Below, in pieces: positions 33,040 through 42,740 of a stretch of DNA of 64,000 bases (the first letter of the stretch is position 1; every line of letters starts with the position of its first letter). The notes under the pieces were generated by a model. The model had not been told where the DNA came from. It saw only the letters and a program-made list of their open reading frames with translations, and did no database searches. Origin of the DNA: Akkermansia sp. (GTDB taxonomy: Bacteria > Verrucomicrobiota > Verrucomicrobiia > Verrucomicrobiales > Akkermansiaceae). The position numbers and the translations under genes are program-made. The stretch lies in NCBI GenBank assembly GCA_017477935.1, contig JAFVIC010000037.1:1-64000 (forward strand). The letters are read 5' to 3'.

Positions 33040-34704
33040 ATGCCGAATACCACGCCTGAGCAACACCTTCTCAGCACGTATAACGCGCTCCGCGCCATCC
33101 GCAGCCCCTGGGAGGGCTGGTGGGAGCGCCTGCGCCGTTACGTACTGCCCGACCGCCGACTCAATGATGAAACGGCGGCTGATTCCCCCGGCGATGCCCC
33201 TCAGCGCCTTACCGACACCACCGCGGTCGAGGCTTGCCAGAAACTCGCCAGCGCTCACATGAGCTACATCACCCCCGGCAATGAGCTGTGGTTCAAATGG
33301 ACCAGCCCTGACCCTGCCGCCGGAGATGAAGCGCAATCCTGGTACAACCGCTGCTCCGAAATCGCCAACCGTGAGCTGTCGCTGAGCAATTTCTACACCG
33401 CCCTGCATGAGTGTTTTCTGGATCGAGTGGGGCTGGGCACGGGCAGCCTGTACTGCGGCAGCACGCGGGGCGGCCGCCTGTTGTTCCGCCACATTCCCTG
33501 CGGGCAGTTCGTGTGCGCTGAGAATGATGAGGGGGTAATCGACACCTACATGCGCGAGTTCACCTTTTCGCCGCACCAGGCGCAAAGCCGTTTCGGCTCG
33601 GCGGCTCTGGGACCCCGGGCTCGAGCTCTCTGCGAGCGAGCAGCCGATTGCCACACACCATCCCTGCGGTTCCTGCATGTCGTGCGCCCGCGAGAGCAGC
33701 GCAACCGCTCCCGCAGCACCGCACGCGATATGGCCTGGCAGAGCCTCTATTACAGTATGGATGACTGCTGCACGGTCGAGGAGAGCGGCTACCGCGAAAT
33801 GCCCTACATGGTCACGCGGTTCCTGAAATGGGGCGACAGCCCCTATGGCCTGGCTCCCGCACGGCTGGTTTACCCGGATATCGAGCAGGCGCAGTTTCTC
33901 AACCGCATACTCGATATGCTGGGTGAGGTCGCCGCCTTCCCCCGCATACTTGAGCTGGCTAACCAGGTGGGCGAAGTCGACCTGCGCGCCGGCGGGCGTA
34001 CCCTTATCAGCCCTGAGAGCGCCAGCCTGGGTTTCCCCCGCGAGTGGGCCACCCAGGGTCGTTACGATGTAGGTATGGACCGCCTGCGCCAGAAGCAGGA
34101 GAGCATCAACCGCGCCTTCTTCGTACCCATGCTGGAGCTGTGGAATGAGCGCAAACTGCAGATGACCGCTGCCGAGGTCTATGCCCGTGAAAATGAGCGG
34201 GTCATGCAGTTCTCGCCCTCATTTACACTCTTTACCTGTGATTTTCAGCCGCTCATGGAGCGCGTGTTTGCGCAGTTGTTCCGCCTGGGGCGGTTCCCGA
34301 AACCGCCTGTCACCGTGCTGCAGGCCGACCGCCGCGGCGAACCCGCCATTGCTGAGCCGCATGTGGTTTACCAGGGGCGAATCGCCATGATTATGCGCCG
34401 ATTGCAGTCGGAGGGCATGGAGCGCACCCTAACCCGCCTGCAGGCCATGGCCGGTTTCGAGCCCACCCTGGTCGACCATATCGACCTCGATAGCACCTTC
34501 CGCCTGGCTGCCCGCCTGGATGGTGTACCGGAGCAGATGTTGCGCCCCGAACACGCCGTGCGCCGCTTGCGCCGCGAGCGTGAGCAAGCTCTCAGCACCG
34601 CCGCAGGGCAGGGGGCTGCCACTGCCCCGGCTGCCGATGCCGGCCCCGCCCCCGGGCTTTTTGACGCCCCCGCTCAACCCCTTGCCCCCTCGCCCGTAGC
34701 ATGA
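33040..34704 (+). CDS. Podovirus head-tail connector / portal protein (T7 gp8-like)
   Basis: The 554-residue protein (T7 gp8 has 536) has the hallmarks of podovirus portals: TYNALRAIRSPWEGWWERLR near the start, VEACQKLASAHMSYITPGNE with the PG-x-x-WF motif (ELWFKWTSPD), FLKWGDSPYGLAPARLVYPD, and AAFPRILELANQVGEVDLRA. The portal forms the dodecameric ring through which DNA enters and leaves the capsid. The C-terminus is Ala/Pro-rich. The frame is intact with host-like codon use, so the gene is under selection or recently decayed elsewhere. It overlaps the next gene by 4 bases (ATGA). Confidence 0.88.
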   Translation: MPNTTPEQHLLSTYNALRAIRSPWEGWWERLRRYVLPDRRLNDETAADSPGDAPQRLTDTTAVEACQKLASAHMSYITPGNELWFKWTSPDPAAGDEAQSWYNRCSEIANRELSLSNFYTALHECFLDRVGLGTGSLYCGSTRGGRLLFRHIPCGQFVCAENDEGVIDTYMREFTFSPHQAQSRFGSAALGPRARALCERAADCHTPSLRFLHVVRPREQRNRSRSTARDMAWQSLYYSMDDCCTVEESGYREMPYMVTRFLKWGDSPYGLAPARLVYPDIEQAQFLNRILDMLGEVAAFPRILELANQVGEVDLRAGGRTLISPESASLGFPREWATQGRYDVGMDRLRQKQESINRAFFVPMLELWNERKLQMTAAEVYARENERVMQFSPSFTLFTCDFQPLMERVFAQLFRLGRFPKPPVTVLQADRRGEPAIAEPHVVYQGRIAMIMRRLQSEGMERTLTRLQAMAGFEPTLVDHIDLDSTFRLAARLDGVPEQMLRPEHAVRRLRREREQALSTAAGQGAATAPAADAGPAPGLFDAPAQPLAPSPVA

Positions 34705-34988
34705 TTTTACCTGCCGACAAAAGCGCCGTAGACCGTGCTCGTGCCACCCGCCGCCGCTTGCGAGCCGTGCTTGGCACCCCCGCCGGGCAGCGCGTGCTGG
34801 CTGAGCTTGAGGCGCGTTTCGAGACGGAGCTGCCCGTTTTTCAGGGCAGGCGCGGTGAGTATGACCCTCTCGACGCCATGCGCCGGGACGCCCACCGCGA
34901 AGTATTCCTTGTCATCCGCCGCCAGCTCGCCCTGGCGGAGCAGGAGTCAATACCAACAACCAACAACGAACACGAAGATGATACATAA
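34701..34988 (+). CDS. Bbp19-like small phage protein
   Basis: The 95-residue protein is helical and charged: DRARATRRRLRAVLGTPAGQ, RVLAELEARFETELPVF and AMRRDAHREVFLVIRRQLAL. Size, position directly after the portal with a 4-base overlap, and the TPxGQxVL...DPxxxxxRxGxRxV-like layout match the Bbp19 family of phage proteins, whose role is unknown. It overlaps the start of the next gene by 11 bases. Confidence 0.65.
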   Translation: MILPADKSAVDRARATRRRLRAVLGTPAGQRVLAELEARFETELPVFQGRRGEYDPLDAMRRDAHREVFLVIRRQLALAEQESIPTTNNEHEDDT

Positions 34989-35910
34989 CACCACCACCAC
35001 CGATACCCGGAACTCACAGCCCGTTGAGCTCCCCACCGCCGGCGATGTAGCCGCTCTCCCGCAAGCCCCTGCACCGGTCGTTGCCGTGCCGATTGCGACG
35101 GCCTCGCCCGTTGCCGCCGAGCTGCCGCCCGCAGACCTGCCTGCCCTCATGCAGGAGGACGGCTCTTTCTCCCCCGAATGGTATACCCGATTCGAGGAAT
35201 TGCAGCCCTATGCTGCCACTCTCGGCAAGTTCCGCCGACCCGAGGCGCTCGCCAAGAGCTACGCCCTGCTTGAGCGCATGAAGGGCTACCCCGATGTGAA
35301 CGACACGCGCCGCATGGCCGCCTTCCGCGCCGCTGTCGGTCTGCCCGAACAGGCCGAAGGGTACACCATTCCCCGCCCTGAGAACACACCCGATGAAATT
35401 TGGGAGCCCCGCCTGGTCGATGCTATCTCCAAGGTAGCCTATGAGTACGGCGTGCCGCCCATCGCCATGGGCGCGCTCTGCGAGAAATATGCCGAAGAAG
35501 GCCGCAAGCAGCTCGCCGCACTCGAAAAGCTGGATGCTATCTGCATTGCCAAGGCTGACCAGGAGCTGCAGCGCGTATGGGGCAACGATTATGAGGATAA
35601 CCTCAAAACCGTGGATGATTTCCTGAACCACCTCGGTGCCAGAGCAGGGGTAGATGTGAGCTTTTTTGAAACCAACCCCGCTTTGCGCGGCAATTCTGAC
35701 TTCGCCAAGCTGATGTTTGCCGCCGCCACCCTGCTGGAAGAGGCCCCCCTCCACACCGGCAGCTCACCCACCGACTCCCGGGAGGAAGCCCGCCGAATCG
35801 CCGGCGACCCCAACCACCCTCTCCACGAGGCATACATGCGCACCTCGCATCCCCGCCACCGATTCGCCAATGAGCAGTACGACCGCCTGGCGTTTGGTCA
35901 CCCGCTCTGA
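34978..35910 (+). CDS. Phage scaffolding-like protein
   Basis: The 310-residue protein has a Pro/Ala-rich N-terminus (1-55), then SFSPEWYTRFEELQPYAATL, RRPEALAKSYALLERMKGYP and QAEGYTIPRPENTPDEIWEP. Proteins of this layout, acidic and helical with a Pro-rich start, follow the portal gene in podoviruses and act as capsid scaffold. In a complete phage the major capsid gene would come next; here the module ends and hairpin array B begins 91 bases later. ATG 34978 overlaps the Bbp19-like gene by 11 bases. Confidence 0.65.
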   Translation: MIHNTTTTDTRNSQPVELPTAGDVAALPQAPAPVVAVPIATASPVAAELPPADLPALMQEDGSFSPEWYTRFEELQPYAATLGKFRRPEALAKSYALLERMKGYPDVNDTRRMAAFRAAVGLPEQAEGYTIPRPENTPDEIWEPRLVDAISKVAYEYGVPPIAMGALCEKYAEEGRKQLAALEKLDAICIAKADQELQRVWGNDYEDNLKTVDDFLNHLGARAGVDVSFFETNPALRGNSDFAKLMFAAATLLEEAPLHTGSSPTDSREEARRIAGDPNHPLHEAYMRTSHPRHRFANEQYDRLAFGHPL

Positions 35911-36001
35911 GCGCCGCACACCGCGCGCTCAACACACCGTCCCTCTTCTCCGGCGGGTCTCGGAGGAGGAATTGGAATTGTGAGATGATGTGCATAACGC
36001 G

Positions 36002-36166
36002 CCCCCGGGTCGGCAGCCGCCGACCCGGGGGAATTACTTCCACTGCCGCCGTCAGGCGGCAATTTCAATGGCAGCGTCAGCTGCCAATTTCAATATGCCC
36101 TCGCAGGGGGCATCATTTCACTGTGGGCGGTACGCCCACAATTTCACCGGCCGCCACAAGCGGCCG
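36002..36166. repeat. Hairpin array B: variable stems, constant ATTTCAA/ATTTCAC spacer
   Basis: Six successive hairpins: a 13-bp stem CCCCCGGGTCGGC with loop AGCC (36002-36031), TGCCGCC/GGCGGCA with loop GTCA (36044-36061), TGGCAGC/GCTGCCA with loop GTCA (36069-36086), ATGCCC/GGGCAT (36095-36113), TGTGGGCG/CGCCCACA (36122-36140) and CGGCCGC/GCGGCCG with loop CACAA (36148-36166). After the first, longer spacer, the spacers are ATTTCAA, ATTTCAA, CATTTCAC and ATTTCAC. All stems differ. The array begins 91 bases after the phage scaffold-like gene. No ORF. Confidence 0.88.
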
Positions 36167-36214
36167 ACTGTCGAGAAGGAAATTTTGAAGAGTTTTTTTC
36201 GGGAGGTTGGATAT

Positions 36215-36271
36215 ATAATGAAAACATAATTGCATAATATGTGCATTTTCATGCAATTATGTTTTCATTAT
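36215..36271. repeat. Left 57-bp palindrome
   Basis: Two perfect 21-base arms (36215-36235 and 36251-36271; core ATGAAAACATAATTGCAT) around a 15-base loop. AT-rich; can form a long hairpin on either strand. Confidence 0.95.
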
Positions 36272-36321
36272 GATGCTTTGTTTTTATAAGGCTCTTATGC
36301 GCAATGCGGAACATTGTTTTC

Positions 36322-37746
36322 TCAGGTCAGCAGGTAGCAGAGGGCGGTGGCGGGTATGCGGAATAATGGGGCTGCCCCCGGGGCCTCTATCCTGCCGAAG
36401 TCATACGGTGACTTTGTGGCGAGCAGATGTAGTGCCGGTTCTTCGCCGTGGCAATGAGCGATGAGGGCGTCTTTTGCCGAAAGTTCTGAGCTGTTGCGGT
36501 ACTTTACCTCACAGAGAATTTTCGAGCCATTGCGCAGCATGACTGCGACGTCTATTTCGTTTTTCCCTCTGGCATTACCCCGCATAAATCCCACCTCTCC
36601 ACTGCGGCCGTAGTGCTCCAGAAAATGCTTGTACACAGCACCTTCGGCTACAATACCCATCTCTGTCTCGGTGTTTATCGGCGCGTAGCGCATGAGGGCT
36701 GCATTGCGCAGTGCTGCATCGGCCACATAGATTTTCGGCTGGGCGCTCAGTCCTTTTTTGCCTGTAGCGCAGAGGTTGCGCGAGAGGTAGATGAGGTTTG
36801 CGTCGCACAGGTAGCTGATATAGCGCGACAGCGTGGGTTTGGACACCCCGAGAGCGCTGCTCATCGTGTCCAGGTTAAACACGCTGCCACTATGCAGGCA
36901 GAGGTAGAGGAAAATCTTTTCCAGCTGCACCGGGTTACGCACATCGAAGAGTGCGGGGACATCGCGTTTCAGTACTTTATCCACAACATCCTCTTGCAGA
37001 ATGTTGAGCACGGTTTCCCGATCATCTATTGCCAGTAATTCCGGAAACCCGCCCTGCTCAAGATACCGGTACCAGTGCGGGGTAAGCTCTCCCAAGGTGG
37101 TCATGAGCAGGCTCAGCTCGCTGGCAGACATGGCAGGCAGAGCCTCCGGTCCAGGCGGTGGACCCTGCAAGGGGTGAATTCCCTGCAACTCGCAGTATTC
37201 GCTAAACAACATTGTAGGCATGCGGAAAACCCGCCAACGCCCCACTCCGCTATCAGCGGCCCCACGCTCCAACGCCGGGCTTGCAGACCCTGTCGCGACC
37301 AGCTGTAAATCGGGGTAATGGTCGTAGAGGGTTTTCACCCACAATGACCAATCTTCGGCATACTGAATTTCGTCCAGAAAGTAATAACAGGTTCCGCCAC
37401 GGTAATTACGCTGGCGGTAGGTCTCGAGAACGGCATGCAGACCACTGAGTTTAAATACAGGATTGTCAAAGGATATGTAGAGAATATTTGCCGCCGGCAC
37501 ACCCTCTGCCAGCAGGTGAGAAATTAACTGGCGCATAACGGTCGTCTTCCCCACGCGGCGCGCACCGCTCAGCACCGCAAAGCGCCGCAGCTGCGGGTGG
37601 TTCAGCGTCTGCAGCACATCGCCGAATGCCCGGCGCCGCAGTGCGGGTAACTTGCCCGACACCTGCCCCGTTCTCCACCAGGGGTTCACCTGTTGCAGTA
37701 ATCCGTAGAGCTCCTGCTCATTAAATATGGGCTGTCGTGTTTCCAT
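36322..37746 (-). CDS. AAA ATPase with C-terminal PD-(D/E)XK-type (DUF4143) domain
   Basis: The 474-residue protein has an AAA domain with Walker A in AVLSGARRVGKTTVMRQL and Walker B in CYYFLDEIQYAEDW, a sensor-like VATGSASPALERG, a winged-helix part (SSALGVSKPTLSRYISYLCD) and a DUF4143 domain with nuclease-like residues GKNEIDVAV...ILCEVKYRNS (E/D...ExK). The family is widespread and strongly horizontally transferred, with no well-established function. ATG 37746 is chosen because the promoter TTGACA-17-TATATT ends 10 bases before it. Palindromes flank the gene on both sides, so it probably moves as a unit; the palindrome edge lies 2 bases from the -35 box and could also be an operator. Confidence 0.85.
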   Translation of the reverse strand: METRQPIFNEQELYGLLQQVNPWWRTGQVSGKLPALRRRAFGDVLQTLNHPQLRRFAVLSGARRVGKTTVMRQLISHLLAEGVPAANILYISFDNPVFKLSGLHAVLETYRQRNYRGGTCYYFLDEIQYAEDWSLWVKTLYDHYPDLQLVATGSASPALERGAADSGVGRWRVFRMPTMLFSEYCELQGIHPLQGPPPGPEALPAMSASELSLLMTTLGELTPHWYRYLEQGGFPELLAIDDRETVLNILQEDVVDKVLKRDVPALFDVRNPVQLEKIFLYLCLHSGSVFNLDTMSSALGVSKPTLSRYISYLCDANLIYLSRNLCATGKKGLSAQPKIYVADAALRNAALMRYAPINTETEMGIVAEGAVYKHFLEHYGRSGEVGFMRGNARGKNEIDVAVMLRNGSKILCEVKYRNSSELSAKDALIAHCHGEEPALHLLATKSPYDFGRIEAPGAAPLFRIPATALCYLLT

Positions 37747-37756
37747 CTCGAGCTTT

Positions 37757-37785
37757 AATATACTCGTTCTATAAGCGGCTGTCAA
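37757..37785 (-). promoter_or_regulatory. Near-consensus promoter of the ATPase gene
   Basis: Minus-strand TTGACA (37785-37780), 17-base spacer and TATATT (37762-37757). The right palindrome begins 2 bases upstream of the -35 box. Confidence 0.88.
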
Positions 37786-37787
37786 GT

Positions 37788-37844
37788 ATAATGAAAACAT
37801 AATTGTATGAAAATGCGCATTTCATGCAATTATGTTTTCATTAT
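37788..37844. repeat. Right 57-bp palindrome
   Basis: Arms 37788-37808 and 37824-37844, with one mismatch (GTAT for GCAT), around a 15-base loop. The sequence from 37845 to 38078 shows no gene. Confidence 0.95.
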
Positions 37845-38078
37845 TGTTAAATATCTATGCAATATGATGGTAATAAAAAGTTTAAAGTTTACGCATTCCT
37901 GTTCTGAGTTACGAGTTCCGAATGATGAGTTGAAATTCGGGAGACAGAGTTCAGGTGTGGGGCTGTGGCTTTTTCTCTACCCGAGCGCAGCGGCGGGCAA
38001 TCTCACCGGTGGTTTCGGCTGCTGATTAGCTTCTTACCGGTCGGCAGCTTGTGGCGGCAGTGAGGGGGAAAAACCAGT

Positions 38079-39926
38079 CTATTTCTTGAGCCAGACGAGC
38101 AGCAGGGCGATATCGGCGGGTGTGATACCGGGAATGCGTGAGGCCTGGCCGATGGTTCCGGGGCGAATGCGGCTGAGCCGTTGGCGAGCCTCGGTTTTCA
38201 TGGCGGGGATGGAGTCGTAGTCGATATCGGCAGGTATACGCTTGTCTTCCTGTCGCTGAATACGCTCGGCGGTCACGCGCATGCGGTCGATGTGGCCGGC
38301 GTAGGTGACCTCGATGGCGATGGGTTCCCAGAGGTCGGCGGGGAAGGTGTCGATCAAGTATGGCGGGAGGTTGTGCCACACGTTGCCGGGGCGGCGGAGC
38401 CAGAGGTTGAGGTTGACGCCCGGCTCGACTTTCACGCGGTGGGTAAGTTCGACTCCCTGCCGGATGGCGCTCAGGCGCTCGGCGGCGGCGCGGCCGCGCT
38501 CGGGGGTGAGCAGTCCCAGCTCGGCGGCGAGGGGGGAGAGGCGCAGGTCGGCGTTGTCCTGGCGGAGCAGCAGGCGCATTTCGGCACGGCTGGTGAACAT
38601 GCGGTAGGGTTCATCCGTACCGCGGGTGACGAGGTCATCCACCATCACGCCGAGGTAGGCCTGGTCGCGGCGCAGGATGAGCGGCTCGCGGCCCTGCAGG
38701 GCGAGCATGGCGTTTGCCCCTGCAAGCAGGCCCTGACCGGCGGCCTCTTCATAGCCGCTGGTGCCGTTGATTTGGCCGGCGAAGTACAGGCCGCGCACGC
38801 GCTTGGTTTCGAGGGTGGGCTGCAGCTCGGTGGGGGGCACGTAGTCATACTCCACCGCGTAGCCGGGGCGAATAAGCTCTGCTTTTTCGAGGCCGGGTAT
38901 GCTGTGCACGATGTCCTGCTGCACGAAGAAGGGCAGGCTGGAGGAGAGGCCGTTGAGGTAGTACTCATCGGTGCTGCGCCCCTCGGGCTCGATAAAAATC
39001 TGGTGACGTTCCTTGTCGGCGAAACGCACGACCTTGTCTTCGATACTGGGGCAGTAGCGTGGGCCGGTACCCTCAATCACGCCGCCGAAGAGTGGGCTGT
39101 ATTGCAGGTTGGCGCGTATGATGTCGTGCGTGTGCTCATTGGTGTAGGTGGAGCCGCAGGGCAGCTGGCGAAGGCAGAAATCGGCATCTGCCAGGTAATT
39201 GAGGGTGCAGTGGGGCTCCGTACTGCGGTGCAGCAGGCTGCGTGAGAGGTTACTGAAGAGGGGCGGCGGTTCATCGCCCGGCTGCATTTCGAGGGCGGCG
39301 AAGTCGATGGTGCTGCCTTTGATACGGGGCGAGGTGCCGGTTTTGAAGCGTGCGAGGGGGAAGCCGAGCCCGGCCAGGCAAGCGGATATACCGGTGGGGG
39401 CGGCACCCAGGCGACCGCCGGGCAGGTGGTCCATGCCCACGTGCAGCAGGCCGCGCATGAAGGTGCCGCTGCACAGCACCACGGCGCGGGCGGCAATCTT
39501 CTGCCCCCAGGTGGTGGTGACCCCGGTCACGCGCCCGCCATCGGTCACGATTTCGGCGGCATCTCCCTGCACAAGCTGCACGCCGGGTGCGGTTTCCATG
39601 ACCCATTTCATGCGGGCGCGGTAGGCGAGCTTGTCACACTGGGCGCGGGGGGCACGCACGCTGGGTCCCTTGCTGGCGTTGAGCATGCGGAATTGTATGG
39701 CGGTGGCGTCGGTATTCAGGCCCATGGCGCCGCCGAGGGCATCGATTTCGCGCACGATATGGCCCTTTGCCAGGCCGCCGATGGCGGGGTTGCAGCTCAT
39801 CTGGCCGATGGTGTCGAGGTCGTGCGTGATGAAGGCCACGCTGCCGCCGAGCCGTGCAGCAGCGAGCGCGGCTTCGATACCGGCGTGGCCGCCGCCGATG
39901 ACGGCTATGTCGTATGTATGTGGCAT
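38079..39926 (-). CDS. mnmG: tRNA uridine 5-carboxymethylaminomethyl modification enzyme
   Basis: MnmG (GidA) works with MnmE to modify the wobble uridine of several tRNAs, using FAD and a folate one-carbon unit. The start [20 protein letters not shown] holds the FAD-binding GxGxxG. Further family marks are [40 protein letters not shown] and QGLLAGANA. The 615 residues fit. ATG 39926 is used because the FAD fold begins there and the preceding ankyrin gene ends at 39940; a longer frame to 39989 would overlap it. Last gene of the long minus-strand dcw transcription unit. Confidence 0.96.
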   Translation of the reverse strand: MPHTYDIAVIGGGHAGIEAALAAARLGGSVAFITHDLDTIGQMSCNPAIGGLAKGHIVREIDALGGAMGLNTDATAIQFRMLNASKGPSVRAPRAQCDKLAYRARMKWVMETAPGVQLVQGDAAEIVTDGGRVTGVTTTWGQKIAARAVVLCSGTFMRGLLHVGMDHLPGGRLGAAPTGISACLAGLGFPLARFKTGTSPRIKGSTIDFAALEMQPGDEPPPLFSNLSRSLLHRSTEPHCTLNYLADADFCLRQLPCGSTYTNEHTHDIIRANLQYSPLFGGVIEGTGPRYCPSIEDKVVRFADKERHQIFIEPEGRSTDEYYLNGLSSSLPFFVQQDIVHSIPGLEKAELIRPGYAVEYDYVPPTELQPTLETKRVRGLYFAGQINGTSGYEEAAGQGLLAGANAMLALQGREPLILRRDQAYLGVMVDDLVTRGTDEPYRMFTSRAEMRLLLRQDNADLRLSPLAAELGLLTPERGRAAAERLSAIRQGVELTHRVKVEPGVNLNLWLRRPGNVWHNLPPYLIDTFPADLWEPIAIEVTYAGHIDRMRVTAERIQRQEDKRIPADIDYDSIPAMKTEARQRLSRIRPGTIGQASRIPGITPADIALLLVWLKK

Positions 39927-39939
39927 GGGGTATGGTGGC

Positions 39940-42723
39940 TCAGAGTGCGTAGTTGTTGCTTGCTTCGGCTTTGAGCAGCAGCTGGACACAATTTTCGTGG
40001 CCGTTCGAGGCAGCGTAGTGCTGCGGGGTTTTGCCGGTGTAATCTCTTACATTAGGCTCGGCGCGGTGCTGTAGCAGTAGCTTCACTATTTCGTTGTGCC
40101 CCCTGGCCGCGGCCTCGTGCAGGGCGGTGCGACCGGAGCTGTCTTTGATGTTTACCTTGGCGCCGTGTTCCAGCAAGAGTTTCGTGGTGAAGGGGCTGCC
40201 GATGGCGGCGGCCTCGTGCAGAGCGGTTCTGTTGTTGCGGTCGGTGCCGTTGACGTCGCTCATGGCTCGGACGAGGATTTGCAGGCACTCAGCGTTGTCG
40301 GCTTCGACCGCGATGTGCAGCATGGGGGTATTGCCGATGGTGCGGGTGACATCGGCGCCGTTGTCGAGCAGGGCCTGCAGGCACTGCGGGTGTTTGTGGT
40401 GAATGGCCCAGTAGAGCAGGCTGCGCCCCAGGCGGTCGGTTTCATTGGCATCGAGCCCTTGGGCGAGCAGCAGGCGCACACACTCCGTGTGGCCTTCCTT
40501 ACAGGCGGTGTAGAGGGGGGAGGGGATTTTAGCGGTGTCGGGCATGGTGGCACCCTTGCTGAGCAGAGCTCGCAGGCTGGCGGCTGCACCGATAGCGGCT
40601 GCCTCGTGCAGCAGGGTCGTGCCATCGCCGGCGGTTTCATTCGGCGAGGCTCCGGCATTGAGCAGCTCAATCACGCACTCGGAGCGGTTGACCCTGATAG
40701 CCTCCCTCAGCAGGCCGGTGCCCTCTTGTTCGGCTGAGTGGAAATCGGTGCCGGCCTGCAACAGCAGGCGCAGCGTTTCGAGGCTGCCTTCTTTGATGGT
40801 TTCGAGTATGGCTTTCGGGTAGTCCCCGGGCATGATTTGCTGCTTGGCCAGTTCTGTAACGGCTGAGAGCCGGGTAGTGCAGTCGGTGTGCCCGGCTGCC
40901 CGGGCGAGCATCAGCGGGGTCTGGTCATTGTCATTCGAGGCGCGGAAATCTGCTCCGGCAGCCAGCAGAGGGGCGAGGCAGTCGGTGTGACCGCCGGCGG
41001 CAGCCAGGTGCAGGGGGGTGTTGCTCCGGTTGCCGCGTGCAGTCGGTGTGGCTCCGGCGGCCAGCAGGAGTTCGAGCGCATTCTTTCGGCCCAGTTCGGC
41101 AGCCAGGTGCAGGGGGGTGTTGCTGTTTTCGAGAGGGTTTTTGCTCAGAATACCCGCCTGCAGCAACAGGTGGAGCAGGGCGGTGTCGTCATCTCGGATG
41201 ACCCGGAAAATCTGCTCTGCGGTGTTTTCTGCCAGGCCTTGTTGTTGGAGCGAGGCCTGGGCCAGCAGTGCGGCACAGGCTGAAGATTCGCCGGTGGCGA
41301 TGAGATTCAGGGCGGTGTGGTTGCGGGAATCAGTCGCGCTGACATCTGCACCGTGTTCGAGCAGGGCGCGGATGATGGAATCTTGCCCGGCGATGGCAGC
41401 CAGGTGCAGGGGGGTGCGCCCTTCGGGGGTGGTGACATGGACATCCGCCCCGTGTGCCAGCAACAGGTTCACGCAGGCGGCGTTGCCGGTCTGTACAGCA
41501 CGCATCAGGGCGTTGTGCCCGCGGGCTGTACCGGTGTTCGGCGAGGCGCCTGCGGTCAGCAGAGCCTGTATGCACTCGGCGTTGTCGTCATTGACGGCAA
41601 CATAAAGCGCGGTTTTGCCACTGTTGTTAATGGCATCGAGCAGGGCTCCACCCTCAATCAGCGCCTTCACGCTGTCGGTGTGGCCTTTTTCGGCGGCCCA
41701 GTGCAGGGCGGTATCGCCTGTATGGTCGGCAAAATTCAGGTTGGCACCGGCGGTGATCAGTGCTCGCAGGCAGTCGGTGTGCCCGGCTTTGGCTGCCATG
41801 AGCAGGGCGGTTTCATCACCTGCGCGGGCCTGCACATCTGCGCCGTGCTGCAGCAGCAACGGCACGCAGTCGCGGCTGTCTTCCTTCACGGCGACATGTA
41901 GGATGGTCTGGCCGGTGCGGTCGGAGCTGTTCGGGTCGGCCCCGGCAGCGAGTAATTGACGGGCAATTTCAGCGTGGTTCAGGCGTGCGGCCTCGTAGAG
42001 CGGAGTTACACCGCAGTCGGCGGCATCTACCGCAGCCTTGGCGGCCAGAAGGTGGTGTACACACTCCGCACTGCCATTGCGGCAGGCTTCGTGCAGGGCG
42101 GTGTCGCCGTTTTCGTTCGTGCTGTTGACGTCTGCCCCGTGAGCCAGCAGCAGGGCCACACATTCTGCCTGCCCGCGGCGGGCGGCTATCTGCAGAGCTG
42201 TGCGTTTGTAGGTCCCGTACGAATCTACTGCGGCCCCGGCCTGCAACCGGGCTTTCAGAGCGGCGATATCCCCCTGTTCTGCGGCTTGCAGAAGGGCGGC
42301 ATCGTTTTGGTGCGTGGGGGTGGCGGTCCCCGTGGTGGCAGGGGTGATGGGGGTGGTGCCATCAAGCTTGGCTCCGGCTGTGAGCAACAGGCGTGCGCAG
42401 TCGGTGTGCCCGCCGCTGATACTGTGTTGCAGGGCGCTGATGCCGTGTCGGTCGCGTGAGTTGACATCGACCCCGGCTGATATGAGCTCGCTGAGCAAGC
42501 GGGTATCCCCCGTGGTTGCCGCGCTGATGAGCGATTGGGTGTACTGAGCGGGGGTAATGCCCCGGCTGCTCAGTTTATCTGCTGCGGCTGTGGGGGATGC
42601 CGGGTCGGTTTCAGGGGCGGACTGCTCCCAGGGAAGGTAGATGAGTGTTGCCCCGGCTATAGCTACCGCGCCGCAGCAGAGTATAGCTATGTTTTTGGCG
42701 GTTCTGGTGGAGCGGGCGCGCAT
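39940..42723 (-). CDS. Membrane-anchored ankyrin-repeat protein
   Basis: The 927-residue protein has one N-terminal membrane helix (about 12-30, [20 protein letters not shown]) and then about two dozen ankyrin repeats to the C-terminus, e.g. [40 protein letters not shown] and [21 protein letters not shown] Cys before the paired Leu residues recurs in most repeats. The orientation puts the repeats in the periplasm if the helix is a signal anchor. Ankyrin proteins bind other proteins. It lies 17 bases after murG and 13 before mnmG, so it is in the dcw transcript; a role in wall synthesis is a guess from context. Confidence 0.8.
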   Translation of the reverse strand: MRARSTRTAKNIAILCCGAVAIAGATLIYLPWEQSAPETDPASPTAAADKLSSRGITPAQYTQSLISAATTGDTRLLSELISAGVDVNSRDRHGISALQHSISGGHTDCARLLLTAGAKLDGTTPITPATTGTATPTHQNDAALLQAAEQGDIAALKARLQAGAAVDSYGTYKRTALQIAARRGQAECVALLLAHGADVNSTNENGDTALHEACRNGSAECVHHLLAAKAAVDAADCGVTPLYEAARLNHAEIARQLLAAGADPNSSDRTGQTILHVAVKEDSRDCVPLLLQHGADVQARAGDETALLMAAKAGHTDCLRALITAGANLNFADHTGDTALHWAAEKGHTDSVKALIEGGALLDAINNSGKTALYVAVNDDNAECIQALLTAGASPNTGTARGHNALMRAVQTGNAACVNLLLAHGADVHVTTPEGRTPLHLAAIAGQDSIIRALLEHGADVSATDSRNHTALNLIATGESSACAALLAQASLQQQGLAENTAEQIFRVIRDDDTALLHLLLQAGILSKNPLENSNTPLHLAAELGRKNALELLLAAGATPTARGNRSNTPLHLAAAGGHTDCLAPLLAAGADFRASNDNDQTPLMLARAAGHTDCTTRLSAVTELAKQQIMPGDYPKAILETIKEGSLETLRLLLQAGTDFHSAEQEGTGLLREAIRVNRSECVIELLNAGASPNETAGDGTTLLHEAAAIGAAASLRALLSKGATMPDTAKIPSPLYTACKEGHTECVRLLLAQGLDANETDRLGRSLLYWAIHHKHPQCLQALLDNGADVTRTIGNTPMLHIAVEADNAECLQILVRAMSDVNGTDRNNRTALHEAAAIGSPFTTKLLLEHGAKVNIKDSSGRTALHEAAARGHNEIVKLLLQHRAEPNVRDYTGKTPQHYAASNGHENCVQLLLKAEASNNYAL

Positions 42724-42740
42724 AGTGTTGGGATCTGGAA

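Larger units (their letters stand above)
36215..37844. mobile_element. Palindrome-bounded ATPase cassette
   Basis: Two nearly identical 57-bp palindromes stand at 36215-36271 and 37788-37844 and enclose a single gene with its promoter. The four arms are the same 21-mer or its complement with one mismatch, and the loops match best in inverted orientation (12 of 15 bases). The unit of 1,630 bp therefore has the form of a gene between terminal repeats. No transposase is encoded. Mobility is inference. Confidence 0.6.

Noticed and set aside
36002-36166. Simple chain of transcription terminators
   Set aside because: Six stems in a row lack T runs and share a fixed spacer, which terminators do not need.
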